Assembly (NCBI GenBank): GCA_954870475.1
Contig: OX940954.1
Location: forward strand, 962,501 to 1,026,500
Direction: 5' to 3'
DNA length: 64,000 nucleotides
DNA from: Euphrasia confusa
Taxonomy: Eukaryota; Streptophyta; Magnoliopsida; Lamiales; Orobanchaceae
The position numbers and the translations under genes were made by a program. The notes beneath the pieces are model-generated. The model saw only the letters and a program-made list of their open reading frames with translations. It was not told the origin of the DNA and made no database searches. This document shows, piece by piece, positions 25,511 to 38,717 of this stretch; position 1 is the first letter of the stretch; the number at the start of each line of letters is the position of its first letter.

Positions 25511-28189
25511 TTAAATAGTACTGATGTCAACCCGGCTTTTCTGAAGCTGGAAAGCTGGGGTAATCCAACTCCCACAACTGCACTGAATGCCGGACCAGTT
25601 GAAGTAACCTAAACGTGCTTCACACTGAGCACACAACAGCTTGCCCTCCAGACCGCCTTCCTCGACTGTATAGTAATAACAATAAAGAAGATTAATCAGA
25701 AACGCAGGCATAACTAAAGTTTTTTGTGATTTCACGATTTGGCTAAACCTCAGGGGCAGAGTTGTAAAAAAGTAACCCAGCCTGGCCAACCCAGGTCCCA
25801 ACAGGCCTAGAAGGGTAGTTTTGGCATAAAATGATTCCTACTCTAACCAACCAAATAAAGATCAAGAAGAATCATGACAATCCTGACTCATCACCATTCA
25901 CCACTAGTTCAAATGTCAGATTTGAAGAGAATAAGAACTCAACACAACATAGGCAATTCTGGATGAGAATACTCGTTTGATCTAGACGTATTCATACCTG
26001 CGGTCATCCAGCGGAGAGGCTCAACAAAAATAGACGAACACTCTTCATCTGATCTACTGTAAGGATTGCCACTCCTTCTTTTACGCCACTCAAAGCATGT
26101 CTCATCCTCTCCTGGAACATGATCCACAACATTTTCCTTCAATGCAACTAGCCTACGGCAATTCTTGCACCGGTAGGCACGAGTTGGAGTTGGTGCTTCA
26201 TTATCAGTTGATGCTTCAGAATTTGAGTTAACTACTGCAGGCAATCCCGGATCAGGACCAAACTTAGAACCATCAATTTTTCCCCCACGATTATAGGAAT
26301 CTCCTGTTATTACACAGAATAATAGCATCCCACGAATAAGGCAAATGGAAGAGAAAAATTGAATATTATATTACAGATAATGCAATATTATTAATGCATG
26401 TTGAACAATTTAAATTTAACACAATCAAAAGGAAGGTAATTAGGAAAAAACAAATTAGACACAAATCTAGATTTTGCGGCACTGAATTCCATTTTCGCAT
26501 TACATAACCTTTCCTTTTTGAACTCTTACCTTCTCCGGTTGAAATGGAAGAATAAATGGATATCAAGGACCAGATATAAGATGGCGGGATAACAAATTGG
26601 TCCAACGAATATTTCCTCTTAAATCACAATGGAAATAGATTAATCAAATCAAGTGGAATTTTTCAGATTTTTTCGGACGTGTTCACTTTTACTGTCTGTA
26701 ATAATTACACACAGTCGAATGAATATTGTTTGTCAATTGTCTTTCATGCAAGATAACGAAAATAATGCCTCAAAATTTCAAACAATAGAGTCTTGTAATT
26801 TACTAATCTCATCCTTTATGGTTACTGCTCTAAACCTCATATAACTTTATCTAGAACAATTTACACTTAATTATTGTATGCCAGTAGAAATGATGAAATC
26901 AAAGTAATAATATGCCTTGTAATTTAATAATCTAACCGTTTTGCTCTTTTTCCATTTTGCATAATATGCCTAGGTCCCACTAGCATCTACAATCAATGCG
27001 AAAAGGGACACCTTTAAGGTTATTGCTCTCATAAAACCTCATATAATTTTAGCTAGAACAATTCACACTTAATTATTGTATGCCAGTAGAAATGATGAAA
27101 TCTCAAACTTATATATGGTCTAGAATGATGCGTAGAAAGAAAAAAAAAGAATTAAAGCTACAATATTGATTATTTAGGAAAAATTATGAACCTAATACTT
27201 TTAAGCGGAAGCGCTTGTATATGGGACTTCCATGATCAACTTTGAAACCCATTACTTCAAACATTTCTAACTGTAACCAAAAATAGGGAGGTCATTAGAA
27301 ATCGCTATAAAAAAATTACAAGGGCTAACATAGAAAAGTTAGCATTTTTATCGTCACCTGCTCCAGGAAACCATCATTTGGGCACACAGATTCACAGCTT
27401 TGTCGCAAAGATTCAATAGCATCTAATGATCAAATGAAATACGGAAGAGTATAAGACAATCCATTTCAAAAAAAGGAAGAAAATTAAAATTAAATATATT
27501 ACAGTTATTTACCGTCTACTGATAGCCGTTCACTTCTCATTAGGTAAGCTGTAATGATTGCTGCACTGCAACAAACACAAGCAAAGAAGATTCACTACCG
27601 TTACAAAAGTCAAAATCGGGACTTTCTTTATCAGAACTATTGAAAGTAGATTGGTCGCTATGCGAACATTTACACATAGCACACATTTCACAAACACAGT
27701 AGGTGAAATCCTGGGACAAGAAATAACAAAAGAATCGACATATATATAATCTAATACCTACCTCCTTGATACACCCGCAAAGCAGTGAACCAATATAGAC
27801 CCCTCTTTCCTGCTCTCTTCGATAAAATCCAAACAGACATCTAAATAGTCCAGCAAGTCTTCACTCTCCGTATCTCTCAAAGGCACTGCCATCCTCACAA
27901 ACTTCAAATCCTTACCTGCATTCTCTAACGTGTACAAGAGTTTACCAGGCGATAGTGAGCTCTTTGACACATTGCCCGAAATACCCTCAGCCCCAGAGTC
28001 CCCAACGTGAACCTTCCGGATTTCTTCAGCTGGAATTGAAACCCCACTACGCCACTCGGAGAAGAAGGAAATGGATGCCGAACTAAGGGCTGACAGTATA
28101 TGTGTGATGTCGTCACTTCCATTCTGGAGAATCTCCGCAGCATCTCCGATGTTGCCGATGAACAGATGCTCTCGTACCAGGTACGGCAT
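25511..28189 (-). CDS. Dual-specificity phosphatase, DUSP12/YVH1-like
   Basis: Exons (minus): 27762-28189, 27513-27565, 27358-27422, 27192-27270, 25998-26303 and 25511-25665, encoding 361 residues. The N-terminal DSP domain begins MPYLVREHLFIGN. The signature HCFAGVSRSAAIITAYLM is split by an intron between Arg and Ser, with the catalytic Cys in HCFAG. The C-terminal half holds a YVH1-type zinc-binding region: YRCKNCRRL, CFEW, LLCAQCEARLGYFNW and CSCGSW. Family knowledge: YVH1/DUSP12 proteins act in late 60S ribosome maturation and stress responses; the plant role is inferred. A leader intron (about 28213-28535) precedes the start. The long intron 26304-27191 contains an internal duplication (about 26819-26903 and 27017-27105). 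Confidence 0.88.
26819..27105. repeat. Diverged ~85-bp direct repeat in a phosphatase intron
   Basis: Two copies share acttaattattgtatgccag and flanking sequence, with starts about 200 bases apart. They sit wholly inside an intron, so no coding effect is expected. Confidence 0.6.
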
Positions 28190-28947
28190 TTCGGCACGAT
28201 CGACACAGCACCTCTTACTGAAAATTTTATAAAATAAATGGCATGAAATTGGCAAATATTGATAGCATTATCAGAATCATATTTATTTTCGCACACATAT
28301 AAAATCAATTTCACAAATACATTCGAAGATGAAAACGAAATTGGAATAGCAAGAACTAATTCAGCTCGCACAAAAAAAATACAGAGAAATCATCATCAAC
28401 GCAACAGCGACGAAAGAAGGTTTTAGACTGTAACAATCCGTAAAACGAAATCGAATTTCAGATATAAAAAAATACCAAGAAAATCGAATTGTATTTACGA
28501 TGAAATAACAAAGAGGCTTCTCCGAGAGAATTACCTGATGACGGAAAAATGAATGTTCCGATGAGTCGACGTCGGAGTATCGGCGGGGTGACGAAAGAGG
28601 ATATTGCCATTTTCCGCAGGTTTATAGGAGGCTCGCACGTGTGATGGAATCTAAAAAGGATCTATCCACCTGGCTAGCGACGGGCGGTGGAGCTTTCTTT
28701 TTAATTAATTATTAATTTCTTTTTTTTTAATCATTTGACACCGTCCTTTTTTTTTTTAATACTGTATATACGGCAGATTATTTATTGATAAATTAATTAA
28801 TAAAACCAAAAAAATAATAAAATAAAAATACACCAAATCAAAATCAAACTTTAACTCTAGCAACCATTTTCATGTTTAGTTGTCATTTCAATTTACACTC
28901 CAAGAAGATGATCGTGAAAAACGCGATACGGCTGAGGTCAACGGCGG
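28190..28947. other. Phosphatase leader/promoter and intergenic DNA
   Basis: 28213-28535 is the leader intron of the phosphatase gene. 28536-28680 is its probable first exon and promoter. 28690-28860 is A/T-rich with no gene. Confidence 0.45.
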
Positions 28948-30790
28948 TCAACATTCGACCTCATCCTTGGTGGAGACGGGCACACGCCAAATCTTGGTGT
29001 TCTTTTTGGGATCATCTGTAAGGCTGAGGTCAGTTTCGTCTTCTTTAAACGTTCTGATAAACGTTTTAGCTCCCATCATGATCAGCCTTTCCAACATGAA
29101 CAAATGGTAATTGTTCTCAACCAATGGATCCAAAAGACTGCTGTAGTTCGACGAATACGCCAATTTGTACCTTCAAATATATAGACGAGTAATCAGAAGC
29201 TGAAGTCGAAAAGACGAAAGCAAGAAAGATACCTTACTGCCAAGGGTGAAAAGAAGCCGGGGGTTCTTTCGTTCGACGCTATGAATAGAGTTCGTCCACG
29301 CGGGACCCATTTCGATATTCTGCAGAGAATAAACTCGGCTCGAGTGTCTCTGTCGAGGTGAGGGTGTAAGCTCCGGTCAACACCGAATCTGTCTTTCCTA
29401 GTCTTCAGTTTATCGCCTCGGCGAACATGGATAGCGTCGTAATCTCCGAGATGCGCTTTAATCTACAAGAGACGAAAGAAGGATCATTCGAGACAAGCAA
29501 AAAGGATTTTCACTCGACTGCATTCATGTAGGATTACCTTGTGTGCAGCGTTTCTTAGCTTCTTCGCAGCCATTTTAGGAAGGAAAGAATAAGGCAACAT
29601 AATCGAACTTCGGTTGTTCCTATCCTTGCACTCCATGAACCTGAAGGACTACCACCATGATTACTAGTAATTAATACCTACACAAAAACTATCGAGATTC
29701 AAAAACTAACTCAAGAACACAACTTCATTCAACAGGCTAAAACTATTAATTTGATAAGGTCCAAAAACTAATTCAAGCACATTTTCATCGCCGCGCAAAT
29801 CAAGAAAATACAGAGCATAAATCTATAGCTGTGTACATACCATGAAAGAGGACTTGCTGTTCGGTTTAGGAGTAAGAGGTTTGCATACAGAGCATTTTCT
29901 TTGAGATCGGCTTTACTGATTCCTTGCACATGTGCTATTCCTCTGGGTCCCAGCTTCATGCTTGTCGAGAGGACATGATGCCACGCTTTAGAATTGTCCA
30001 GAATCACAGGAATCGTTTGGGATATGAAATCGAGGTCATACAAAGAATCCATAGCACACGAGTTAGCTGTCCACCTAGATAATAACTCTCAAAGTCAACA
30101 TTTCAAACTATATGTTTCTGAATTACTGAACCAAACTCACCCTTCCTCGGAAACCACATTGCCGGAGTGATGAAGAATCCCTTTCTTATTGTGCAAGGGA
30201 TTAATACACATTCTGGAAGGCATTACAAAGGTCCTGCAACCAGAGAGTAATTATAATCAACGATTTACACTTCCAAAAACCATGAAAGCTAGCTGAATCT
30301 ACAACAAACGTATGCAACACAGTTGCAAACGAATATTCGGCAAGAATTGTTCATCACTAGAAACCATTAAAACCCAGTTACACTTCCAAAAACTTCATAT
30401 TCAATAAAAACCCACCAATCAGAAATTAGTAAAAAAACAATTAACCTCTAAAAAGCACACAAACACACAGTAGCGGGTGACATAACAATACCTCCCGAGA
30501 ATCAAAGCTTCCTCAAGGGCACACCTAAGGCTAGATTCTTGGTGCCCTAAACCCTCGCAGGAATCGCAGTGCTTTCCGGGGCAGTCTATCTTGCTTCCCC
30601 AGTACAAGTACTTATCTTGCAGAGTGTGCCGAATCGGGGGTTTCAGTACGCTTATCGGAGCGGAGATTGTGGAAAGCAGAGACGGGGCAAGGTACAACAC
30701 GGCGATGCACGAGATAAAGGCTGTGAGGATGAGGATTGGGGATCTGGGTTTAGCTGATTTTGGCTTCGGATGGGTTTTCGAGATCGCCAT
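28948..30790 (-). CDS. Type II membrane O-fucosyltransferase-like protein (AT2G04280/AT4G12700 type)
   Basis: Exons (minus): 30492-30790, 30141-30233, 29841-30074, 29538-29640, 29233-29462 and 28948-29170, encoding 393 residues. A short basic head (MAISKTHPKPKSAKPRS) is followed by one membrane anchor (PILILTAFISCIAVLYLAPS), typical of Golgi type II enzymes. The lumenal part includes DYDAIHVRRGDKLKTRKDRF, the HVRRGD sugar-nucleotide motif of the GT65/68/106 fold, and WVPRGRTLFIASNERTPGFF, LIMMGAKTFIRTFK and DLSLTDDPKKNTK. Plant members were first labelled calcium ion-binding proteins; the glycosyltransferase role is inferred from the motif and is not proven. All junctions close in frame. Confidence 0.86.
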
Positions 30791-31988
30791 TGCCGCTTCG
30801 GGTTTGAGCTATTTCGTTTCTGGTCTGGTGTAACAATTCTCAGGTGGCGCTCGTCTTCCAAATCTAATCAATTTTGATTAGATTCTGAAACCTTGAAAAC
30901 AAAATACTAAAAAATTTAATTTTAAGAATCAATTAAGAGGAAATTCTACAAGTAAAAAATTACATTTTAAGTATGATACTCAATATTAATTAATAATTAT
31001 TGATCATTAAATTTAATTGTCAATTTATAACTATTAAATTAAGTTCAAATTTAAATAAAATTGTGATATGTGAAGTTGGGATTGGATGTATATACTATAT
31101 TCCTTAAAGTATGCACTTAATGATTAAATCATCCAAATGTTATGAAATAACAAATTTCAATATGTTTTTAACATTATCCAATTTATGCACTTAATGATCA
31201 AATCATCAGAATGTTATGAAATGTCAAATTTCAAAATGATTTCAAAAATATACAAAGGTCGCTAATATTAAATATTGGATATATTAAAACTTTTTGTACG
31301 TTATTATATTATATTAATAAAATATTTTTATATTTTAATATAATTTAATTGTAAAAACTTATCGTAGTTGGATATAAAAATACAATATTTTTACATCAAT
31401 AATTGCTGTATCAAAAATTTTATATGACTATATTATATGTATAATTTTTTTCAATAATCAAATTATTCAAAAATTTGGAAAGTAAGAAAAATAGTCCAAT
31501 TTAAAAATGAAGTGTGCTTATCTATAATGATTAGAGAGATGGGGCGGGTAGGTACAGGTATGGTTGGGGGCCGCACGCCACAACCCGACAATCTCATCAA
31601 ATACGTGACGCCCATTGTCGGCTCATGGCCCTACATAACGACCCCAACTCGGCCCAAGGCCCATTGGGCCTACTTTATCATCCCAGAATGTCCTATAACT
31701 TCATTCACTTTATTTTGGTCCAAAAATCATGCAATAAATAAATCAAATATTTTGCAATCAATTCAACAATTAAAACCTATTTATAGTCAAATCTACACCT
31801 TTTTATTTTATTTTGCAAAAAAATTATTTCATTTATAGTAAAATAAAAACAAACATTTATTAATTACACAAAAATCTAAAGAGGAAATAACAAACAAAAA
31901 AAAAAAAAAAGTGACAATTATAAAATTGCAAATTAAATTTACAACCAAACATTCATATTCATAAAATTATACCAATACACTAAATCGA
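30791..31988. other. AT-rich spacer with a ~75-bp direct repeat
   Basis: 31108-31170 and 31182-31244 share tatgcacttaatgat.aaatcat and following bases. 31540-31680 is GC-richer but shows no convincing reading frame. No gene was recognised. Confidence 0.45.
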
Positions 31989-32783
31989 TCATCCGACGAT
32001 CATCTGATCGAACATCCTCCGCCTCTTCATCCGCTCTCCATCGACGAAGCTCGATCTCTGCACCATCGTTTGCAACGAGCTTTCCAACGAGAGAACGGCC
32101 TCGTCCGTCTCTCGGTTTCTCTCTCCGGCCAAGACTATCACGTTTCGAACTCTCCCTCCCAAGGTCACAATCTCGGCGCTCACGATGCTCAATGGAAGCG
32201 GCTTGAGTATGTCGATCAACTCGGTCAAAAGGTTGACTCGGTCTTCGCAACAAAGGGAAGCCTTGAACATTGACCTCCCCGAGTCAACAGAGTCGTCGTT
32301 GTCTTGCAACACCACCGTGCTCTCGTCTGCCTCGGAAGGAAAAGCGCTTTGATCGAACCGAAAGATGTCGGAAGTCTCTCGTTTTAGCTCCCTCACTCGT
32401 TCAACGACTTTCGCTAGCAACGAAGCCTTATCGATCTATATAGAAAGCGAAACAAATTATTAAAAACTGAAGTGAACTGAAATGAACTGAAATTAAGAAA
32501 CAGAAAAACTGACTTTGGAATTGCATAGAAGGATGGCTCGGAGGCTATCGAGATGACCGTTGATTCTCTCTCTACGACGTCTCTCGGCTTCCTTGTGATT
32601 CTCGGAAGCCGACAAACTCTTTCGATTCGTCGTCTTTGGTTTTTGATCGATAAAGTCAAACGAAGAGGAATCGAAGGATGAGCTGAAAAGACGATGACTG
32701 CCGGATGAGCCGCCGTAGGTCAGCCAGTCTCCGTCCAGCCACTGATCATGGGACGGAAAGTCCGGCGAGTTTTCCGGCTGCAT
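31989..32783 (-). CDS. bHLH transcription factor of the bHLH30/AIG1-like group
   Basis: Exons 32514-32783 and 31989-32435 encode 238 residues. The basic region is NHKEAERRRRERINGHLDSL, with the H-E-R residues that predict E-box (CANNTG) and G-box contact. Helix 1 is cut by the intron after CNSK. Helix 2 continues IDKASLLAKVVERVRELKRE. The C-terminus has an ACT-like region (FKASLCCEDRVNLLTELIDIL...SAEIVTLGGRVRNVIVL), as in plant bHLH30/32/106/107. It is presumably a nuclear dimerising regulator; the targets are unknown. Confidence 0.88.
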
Positions 32784-35120
32784 GTTTTTTATTGAGTTGG
32801 AAGTTTGTTTGTTTTTTTTTGTGAAAATGGTTTTAGGGTTTTTGCAGGGACTCGGTGGTGTTCACTACTCACTGCACATTTATTTTATTTCATTCTTGTA
32901 TTATTAAATGTAAAGTAATTTAATTCATTTTATTTTTATATGATGTGTGTCCTTTTTTTTAATAGTCATATTGTGTATGATTAGTCTTTTGGAGTATGGT
33001 CAAAATTCAAGCACGCGTGTTTTGCTTTTATCTCATTTCTATCAAAAAAGGGGCTTCCCTTTTTTTTCTTTTCTCACTTGATTGTAGTAATACTAATATA
33101 GTAAAAATTAAATAAAATCATAATATTACAAAAATAGGGTTTCACATAGGGTTCAAATTGTACTAAACTATACAACCTTAATACAAAAAACAGGGTCTAG
33201 TTTTTATGCTAAAAAAGAGACATTATAAGTTAGACATTTAGAGGTCATATATGCATTCAATAAGACGGAGTAATTTTATTAATTGTTTTATTAACAATAA
33301 ATAATTTTATTAATTATGATAATATTAGAAATTTACATTTATAATACTTATTTTTGTATTAAATATATTGATATAATATTTTTTTAATTTACAAAGAAAG
33401 TGTATCTATTATTGTAAAAATGTGATTATTATAAGAGGTTAGTATGAAATAAGAATATATAAATATGATATCTTTTTTTATTAAGAAAAGAGGTTAGTAT
33501 GAGATGATTTTATTGGTGATGCATGCATTTACACTTAAATGACGTCATTCCACATTATAAGATAAATTTAGTAGGTGGCCAAATACTTTAAATATTTAAT
33601 TTAAATATGTATCATAGGTGGACTTAAAGCCCATCATAAACACTAACTATTGGGCCGGAATCTGAAAATCGGTGCTAATTTCATCTAAAGCCCAACCCAC
33701 TCTAATCTATCAATGCGTTGTGGCAAAAAAAAACTTTTGTAATTTATTGATAATTGTTTTATTTATTGAATTTTGAGACCAAATATATGACAAAATAATT
33801 GCTGAAGTTGAATATAAAAAAATATATAGTTATGTATTTTCAAGGTAATTTATAAAACAAGTGATTTCATCTTTTATAAAATAGAGAAGTACTATATAAA
33901 TTTATTGCAAGTACTATAATAGTAGATCCATGAAAATCAAGAAAAGACAAAAAAAAAACACTAAAGTTGTCTGATTTGATTAAGATTGTTGTCGATATAG
34001 CAATGATTAATTACTACTACTTAATTAAAAGAAGCACTTTGAATGTGTCGTAATTATAATTAGTCACTAATTCTATTTAAGTATTTTTGACTAAAATTCT
34101 AGAGTTAGTAATGTTAATTTACAATTAAACAATAATCAGTTCGAACTTCAAATCTATATGAAATGCAATAGTTCGACATCTGGAATGAGTTGAATAGAAA
34201 TTGAGTGCATTTGACTCGACCAACATGACTTCCCTACAACTAAACGAGTTTACCATTGTAGTAATTGTTACTTCCCTTTCCACTTAAAGTAGAAACTCAT
34301 CCTAGAATCCTTGAGTCTTGTAATAAATTTTGTGGTAAAAACAAGCAAATTACCAAGCCATCCCTTTTCACACATTTAGTTCATTATAAGTGGGGTAACC
34401 CATGAGATCAAGAGGTACAATTAATAATGCACATGGACCAAGCATTGTCTTAGACCAATAAATGAACCCACCACCAATGCTTAAAACCAATACTAGCTCC
34501 TACTACATGTTTCCTATGCAAAGAAAGTTGTGAAAAAAAAAATGCACACTTTACACCTAATAGTCTTAGCATTATTTATTGTAGAGTAATATTTTACTAG
34601 TTTTTTTACTTTTTTTTATATATTATAATTGGGAGCGAAATTCATACTCAGAATAAATTTCTTTTCTTATTTGATTAAGCCAATAATTACTAATTTTTTA
34701 ATTTTACTTACAAATTTTTTTCAAAATACATTTCTATCCTTAATATTCTATCAAAATATCAAAATTAACATTCAAATGCATGATCATGTTGCAAATGAAT
34801 TTAAAACCTAGATTTACATTTACTTTCTCTCTTCCAACAAAATCAAACAATGCTAAGAGTATATCCCTAATTTTATTAGCTCATTTTGATTACCTAATCA
34901 CAACTTCAATCCAAGGTTAATACAGTCATTTTAGGTAACAGTCAACTTTAAAACCCCATCTTTATTCACTAAAAAAAACAACAAATGTAATAACAAGAGA
35001 AAAGGGCATGAGACTTCACAAAAACAAAGGGACAAAAACACAGACAAAATTTCTACATTAAAATCAATTCTTGATAGCATTTGTTTGTTTGTCCTTTCTC
35101 TGTCTCTATTAGTGGTACCT
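32784..35120. other. AT-rich intergenic DNA
   Basis: About 2.3 kb with no recognisable gene, RNA or element terminus on either strand. The part next to 32784 is the bHLH promoter; the part next to 35120 is the 3' flank of the PIN gene. Confidence 0.5.
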
Positions 35121-37580
35121 TCAAAGCCCCAGCAAGATATAGTAGACTAGTGTAATAGGTAGAGCCACTAACATTCCAAAAATAACCCTGCAAATGTCCA
35201 AAATTACATGCACATTATTAACAGAAAATTAATTAGTGCTAATTAATTAACTAATTGATTAATTACCCTGTGCTTAGTATATCAGGATGGACACTGTACT
35301 CCTTAGCAAACACAAAAGGAACAATCCCTTGTGGTAGAGCTGCCTGCAAAAATGTTCAAACCCAACCACAAAATTAATTACAAAACTCCCCCAAAACTAT
35401 ACACTAATTACAAAACCACTCACCTGCACAATCGCGATGTGAAGTAAGCTGCCTCGTAGCCCCACCGCAATCGAGGCAGCCGCCATCACCGCCGGGCCCG
35501 TTAGGAACCTGACCGCCATGCTGAAGGAGGCGATTACTTTGCCACAAGCAATGATCCTAGGCTGAAGTGCCATAAACAACCCTACGGATGTAATCGCTTT
35601 CAAGTTAAATTAAATAAACGGAATTTGATTAGATTTCGATTATGATATTTTCATTACCAAGACTGAACATAGCCATCCCGAGGCCAGCATCGGATAAGAT
35701 GGATATCGACTTGGCAATTATCGCGGGCATCGAGACGTGCCACCTGAACGAGACCAAAGACCAAGCTAGGCCGAAGAGGCTAGAATAGGTATTTGGATTT
35801 CTGATCAGCTTTCGCCAGACCATGATCAGTATGAGCCTAGTCATCACGCTAGTAGGCGGCATGGAGGTGGGCTTAGGGTCGGAGATGGGCTTGGGGTGAA
35901 GCTCGGCAGTCGAGCAGCTTGACCCGAGCTTGGACAGGGTGGGGCCCTCGCGGTTGGTGGGGCCGTTGAGGGCTTGCTTGTTTCCGCAACTAAAATCATC
36001 GTAGTCTGCATCACACCTCGGTTAGTCGAGATTTTATTAGAGAGCCAAACAACACATGACCAATTAATGCCTATCAAAGAGCCCACACTTAACACACACT
36101 AATGCGTGAAAAACAGAGTATCAACAATTCAAGAATTGATCAAAATCAAGATTCAAGAACCCACATTTAAGGCCTTGTTTGATTCCGCAACTAAAATCAT
36201 CGATTGAAGTTTACATAGTCGATTTTTCAGTAGTGCCGAAGAACACAAACACAAAAACACAAACATATACTTATACACACCAATGCGTGAAAAACAGAGC
36301 ATCGCCATTTCAAGAATTGATCAAAATCAAGATTCAAGAACCCACATTTAAGGCCATGGTTTGATTCCGCAACTAAAATCATCAATCGAAGTTTACATAG
36401 CCGATTTGTCGATTTTTCAGTAGTGCCAAAGAACACAAGCACACAACACAAACGCACACACACACACACCAATGCCTGAAAAACACAGAATCTCTAATTC
36501 AAGATTTGATCAAAATCAAGATTCAAGAACCCAAATTAATCTTTTACCAAAATCAAAAACAGAAAATCAAATCACAGGAACATTAAAAATCGAACCTTTA
36601 GGATGAGCCCCGACGACATTAAACACGTCGGAAACAGGGGATGCGCTCGAGCTCCAAACGAACATGTGCAAATCCTTCCCATTCTCATTCCCCTTCCTCA
36701 TCGGGCCTCCCGGCCCGGGAGAGTACAACCCATTGACCCGACCCGGATTCTCCTCGTCGTAGCACGACCCCCTCGGGCTCACATTCTTCCCATTCACAAC
36801 AGAGAAAAAATCCGAGTGGTTAAAGCTCGACCCCCTCGGCGTCGGGTTCCTCGACGACTGCAGCGAATAAATCTCCGCGTTCGTCAGATTCGACGGCCGA
36901 GGAGTCATCGAGTTCGGGCCGCCTCTCGAGAAAACCTCGGACCTCGAGCACGCCGATTTCCTGACGGTGACGTGGAGCTTCCCGTCGGCCCCGACCTCGG
37001 CCTCGGTCTGCAGGGGCTCCTTCCCGTCGAGCGAGACGATGTCTGAGTCGACCCGGAACGAGACGATGGACCCGCCGGTGTCCGGGAACTGCTCGGCGAT
37101 GAGCATCCGGGCGGCCCTGTACTCGAAGAGGAAGAGCATGAGCGTGTACCAGACGATGCACTGGAGGACGACGATCTGGACCATGAGTTCGCCGGAGTAG
37201 TCGCCGTACATGCCGCGGAGGAGGGGGATGCCCATGACGAGGGTGTTGGGGAGGGTGGCGACGGAGAAGAGGGTGATGGACCAGTCGAGGGAGCCGCGGG
37301 CGGAGGCGCGTGACCAGACGGCGAGGGCGGCGAGGACGATGAGCTTCTGGAGGGTGTCGGCGGCGATGAAGCGGAGGTTCATGGCGTAGGGGTCGTTGGT
37401 GGAGATGAAGTGGAAGGAGAGGAGGGGGACGGCGAAGACGGCGACGAAGCGGTTGATGCCGGAGCACTGGTCGGGGGTGAAGATGCGCCACCACTTCACG
37501 GAGGCGTAGGCGAGGGTCATGGCGACGTAGAGGGGGACCACGGCGGTGAGGACGTGGTACAGGTCCGCGGCGGTAATCAT
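35121..37580 (-). CDS. PIN1: PIN-FORMED auxin efflux carrier, PIN1 type
   Basis: Exons (minus): 36596-37580, 35658-36005, 35424-35581, 35267-35343 and 35121-35187, encoding 544 residues. Five N-terminal helices begin MITAADLYHVLTAVVPLYVA. They contain FTPDQCSGINRFVAVFAVPL and SLDWSITLFSVATLPNTLV. A central hydrophilic loop of about 220 residues follows, then C-terminal helices ending ITLVYYILLGL. The loop carries the polarity phosphorylation motifs TPRPSN and TPRGSS plus a variant SPRGSC, and PFVFAKEYSVHPDILSTG is conserved near the end. This is a long-loop plasma-membrane PIN and the sequence is closest to PIN1, though about 60-80 residues shorter because of a compact loop. Exon 1 is very GC-rich. 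Its first intron carries tandem copies of the exon 2 border. Confidence 0.93.
35975..36535. repeat. Tandem repeat spanning an exon-intron border of PIN
   Basis: The string ccgcaactaaaatcatc occurs at 35984 (inside exon 2 at its 5' end), 36185 and 36367. The following ~150 bases (aattgatcaaaatcaagatt, aagaacccacattt and others) recur two to three times at about 180-200-base spacing. The two outer copies lie in the intron and contain exon-derived sequence without a working acceptor. Confidence 0.75.
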
Positions 37581-38149
37581 GGTTTTTGTTTGCTGTCGCG
37601 GTTTTAGGGGTTTTTTCTTCAGTCCATTTTTAATGGGGGGGCGTCAGATGTAGTGGGGAAGATGATGTTTTTTTTTTACTGCAGAGAGAGACAGAGGAAT
37701 TAAAGCTGCGGCCTTTTTTTCAGATAAAAAAGTTTTCTTTTTTTCTTTTTTTGTTTTTTTGAGTCTTTTGATGGAAAATGATGAGAGAGATTTGTGCGTG
37801 CAGTATGTGTACTGTGTGTATCTTATGCGTGCGATAATTTCATAATGAATGTGTTGAAGGGTGTTCTTGATTTTACTCAAAAATACATAAAACTGTTTTT
37901 TTTTTTCATTTTCACAACGGACATATACTTACAATAATTTGATTATGAACAAAATTTGAGATTCTCTAATTACTTGTTAAATTATCAATTTTTTATTATT
38001 TTTTAATACTTTTGTTATTTGATTGGTTCGTTTTTTCGCTAAAGAAGGCTATCGACTACAATTGGAGATGCTCTAAAGTCCTCCTGCGAATTCAATTGAG
38101 AGGAAAATTATGTGTCAAAATTGTCACTCATTAAAGAACTGCAGCATAA
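37581..38149. promoter_or_regulatory. PIN leader/promoter, partly duplicated at 41.8 kb
   Basis: 37728-37893 is nearly identical to 41790-41960 (shared gagtcttttgatggaaaatg and onwards), and the likeness continues to about 38148. The duplication that made the SDR copies therefore also copied part of the region upstream of PIN. Confidence 0.6.
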
Positions 38150-38714
38150 GCAAGGTTATAAAAAGCGCTAGACGCTAGTCAGGCGGTGAATAGGGGCTTA
38201 GCGCCTAGAGAGATTAATCGGGGACTAGTCGGGGATTAATCGTTTTATATTTTTATATTTAATTAATTAATATTATATTTTAAAAATATTTTTATGCATA
38301 ATAAACCAATATTTTGAACAAAATAATCAATAAATAATTTAAATATAATATTAATCACAAGTTTAACATAGTAAAATAATAAAAATAGTTTGTAAATTTA
38401 AAATTTTAGATCATTTTTATTATATATTTAATATTTTTTTCAAATTATGGTCTCGTAACTCAAAATTTATCATAAAATCATTTATTTTATTTAATTTATC
38501 AAAATTTGCATCTAATTGATTATTCAGTTAAATCTGCTTGAGAACCGTCTAAGTAAGTAAAGACGAATTTAATTGAACTTAGGCGGTCCAAAGCGGATTT
38601 AGGCGGATCTGAGCGGATTTAGGCGAGTCTGAGCGGGTTTAGGCGGGGCTTAGGCGGGTTAGGGGCCTAGAGCCTAAAATCGAGGCGGTCGAGTACGGCC
38701 TAGGGCCTAGTGCG
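38150..38714. mobile_element. MITE-like insertion, ~565 bp, candidate TAA target duplication
   Basis: The sister copy at about 42216-42246 reads straight through gcagcataacactctttaat, whereas here gcagcataa and taacactg are separated by 565 bases. TAA is present on both sides (38147-38149 and 38715-38717). A 3-bp TAA/TTA duplication is typical of PIF/Harbinger (Tourist-like) elements. Imperfect terminal inverted matches (gcgctagacgctag near the left end; ctagggcctagtgc at the right end) and repeated taggcgg/gagcgg strings are internal features. There is no coding capacity. Confidence 0.6.
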
Positions 38715-38717
38715 TAA

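Noticed and set aside
36603..37494. Long GC-rich frames overlapping PIN exon 1 in other frames and strand
   Set aside because: They are shadows of a strongly GC3-biased exon; the PIN frame is unambiguous.
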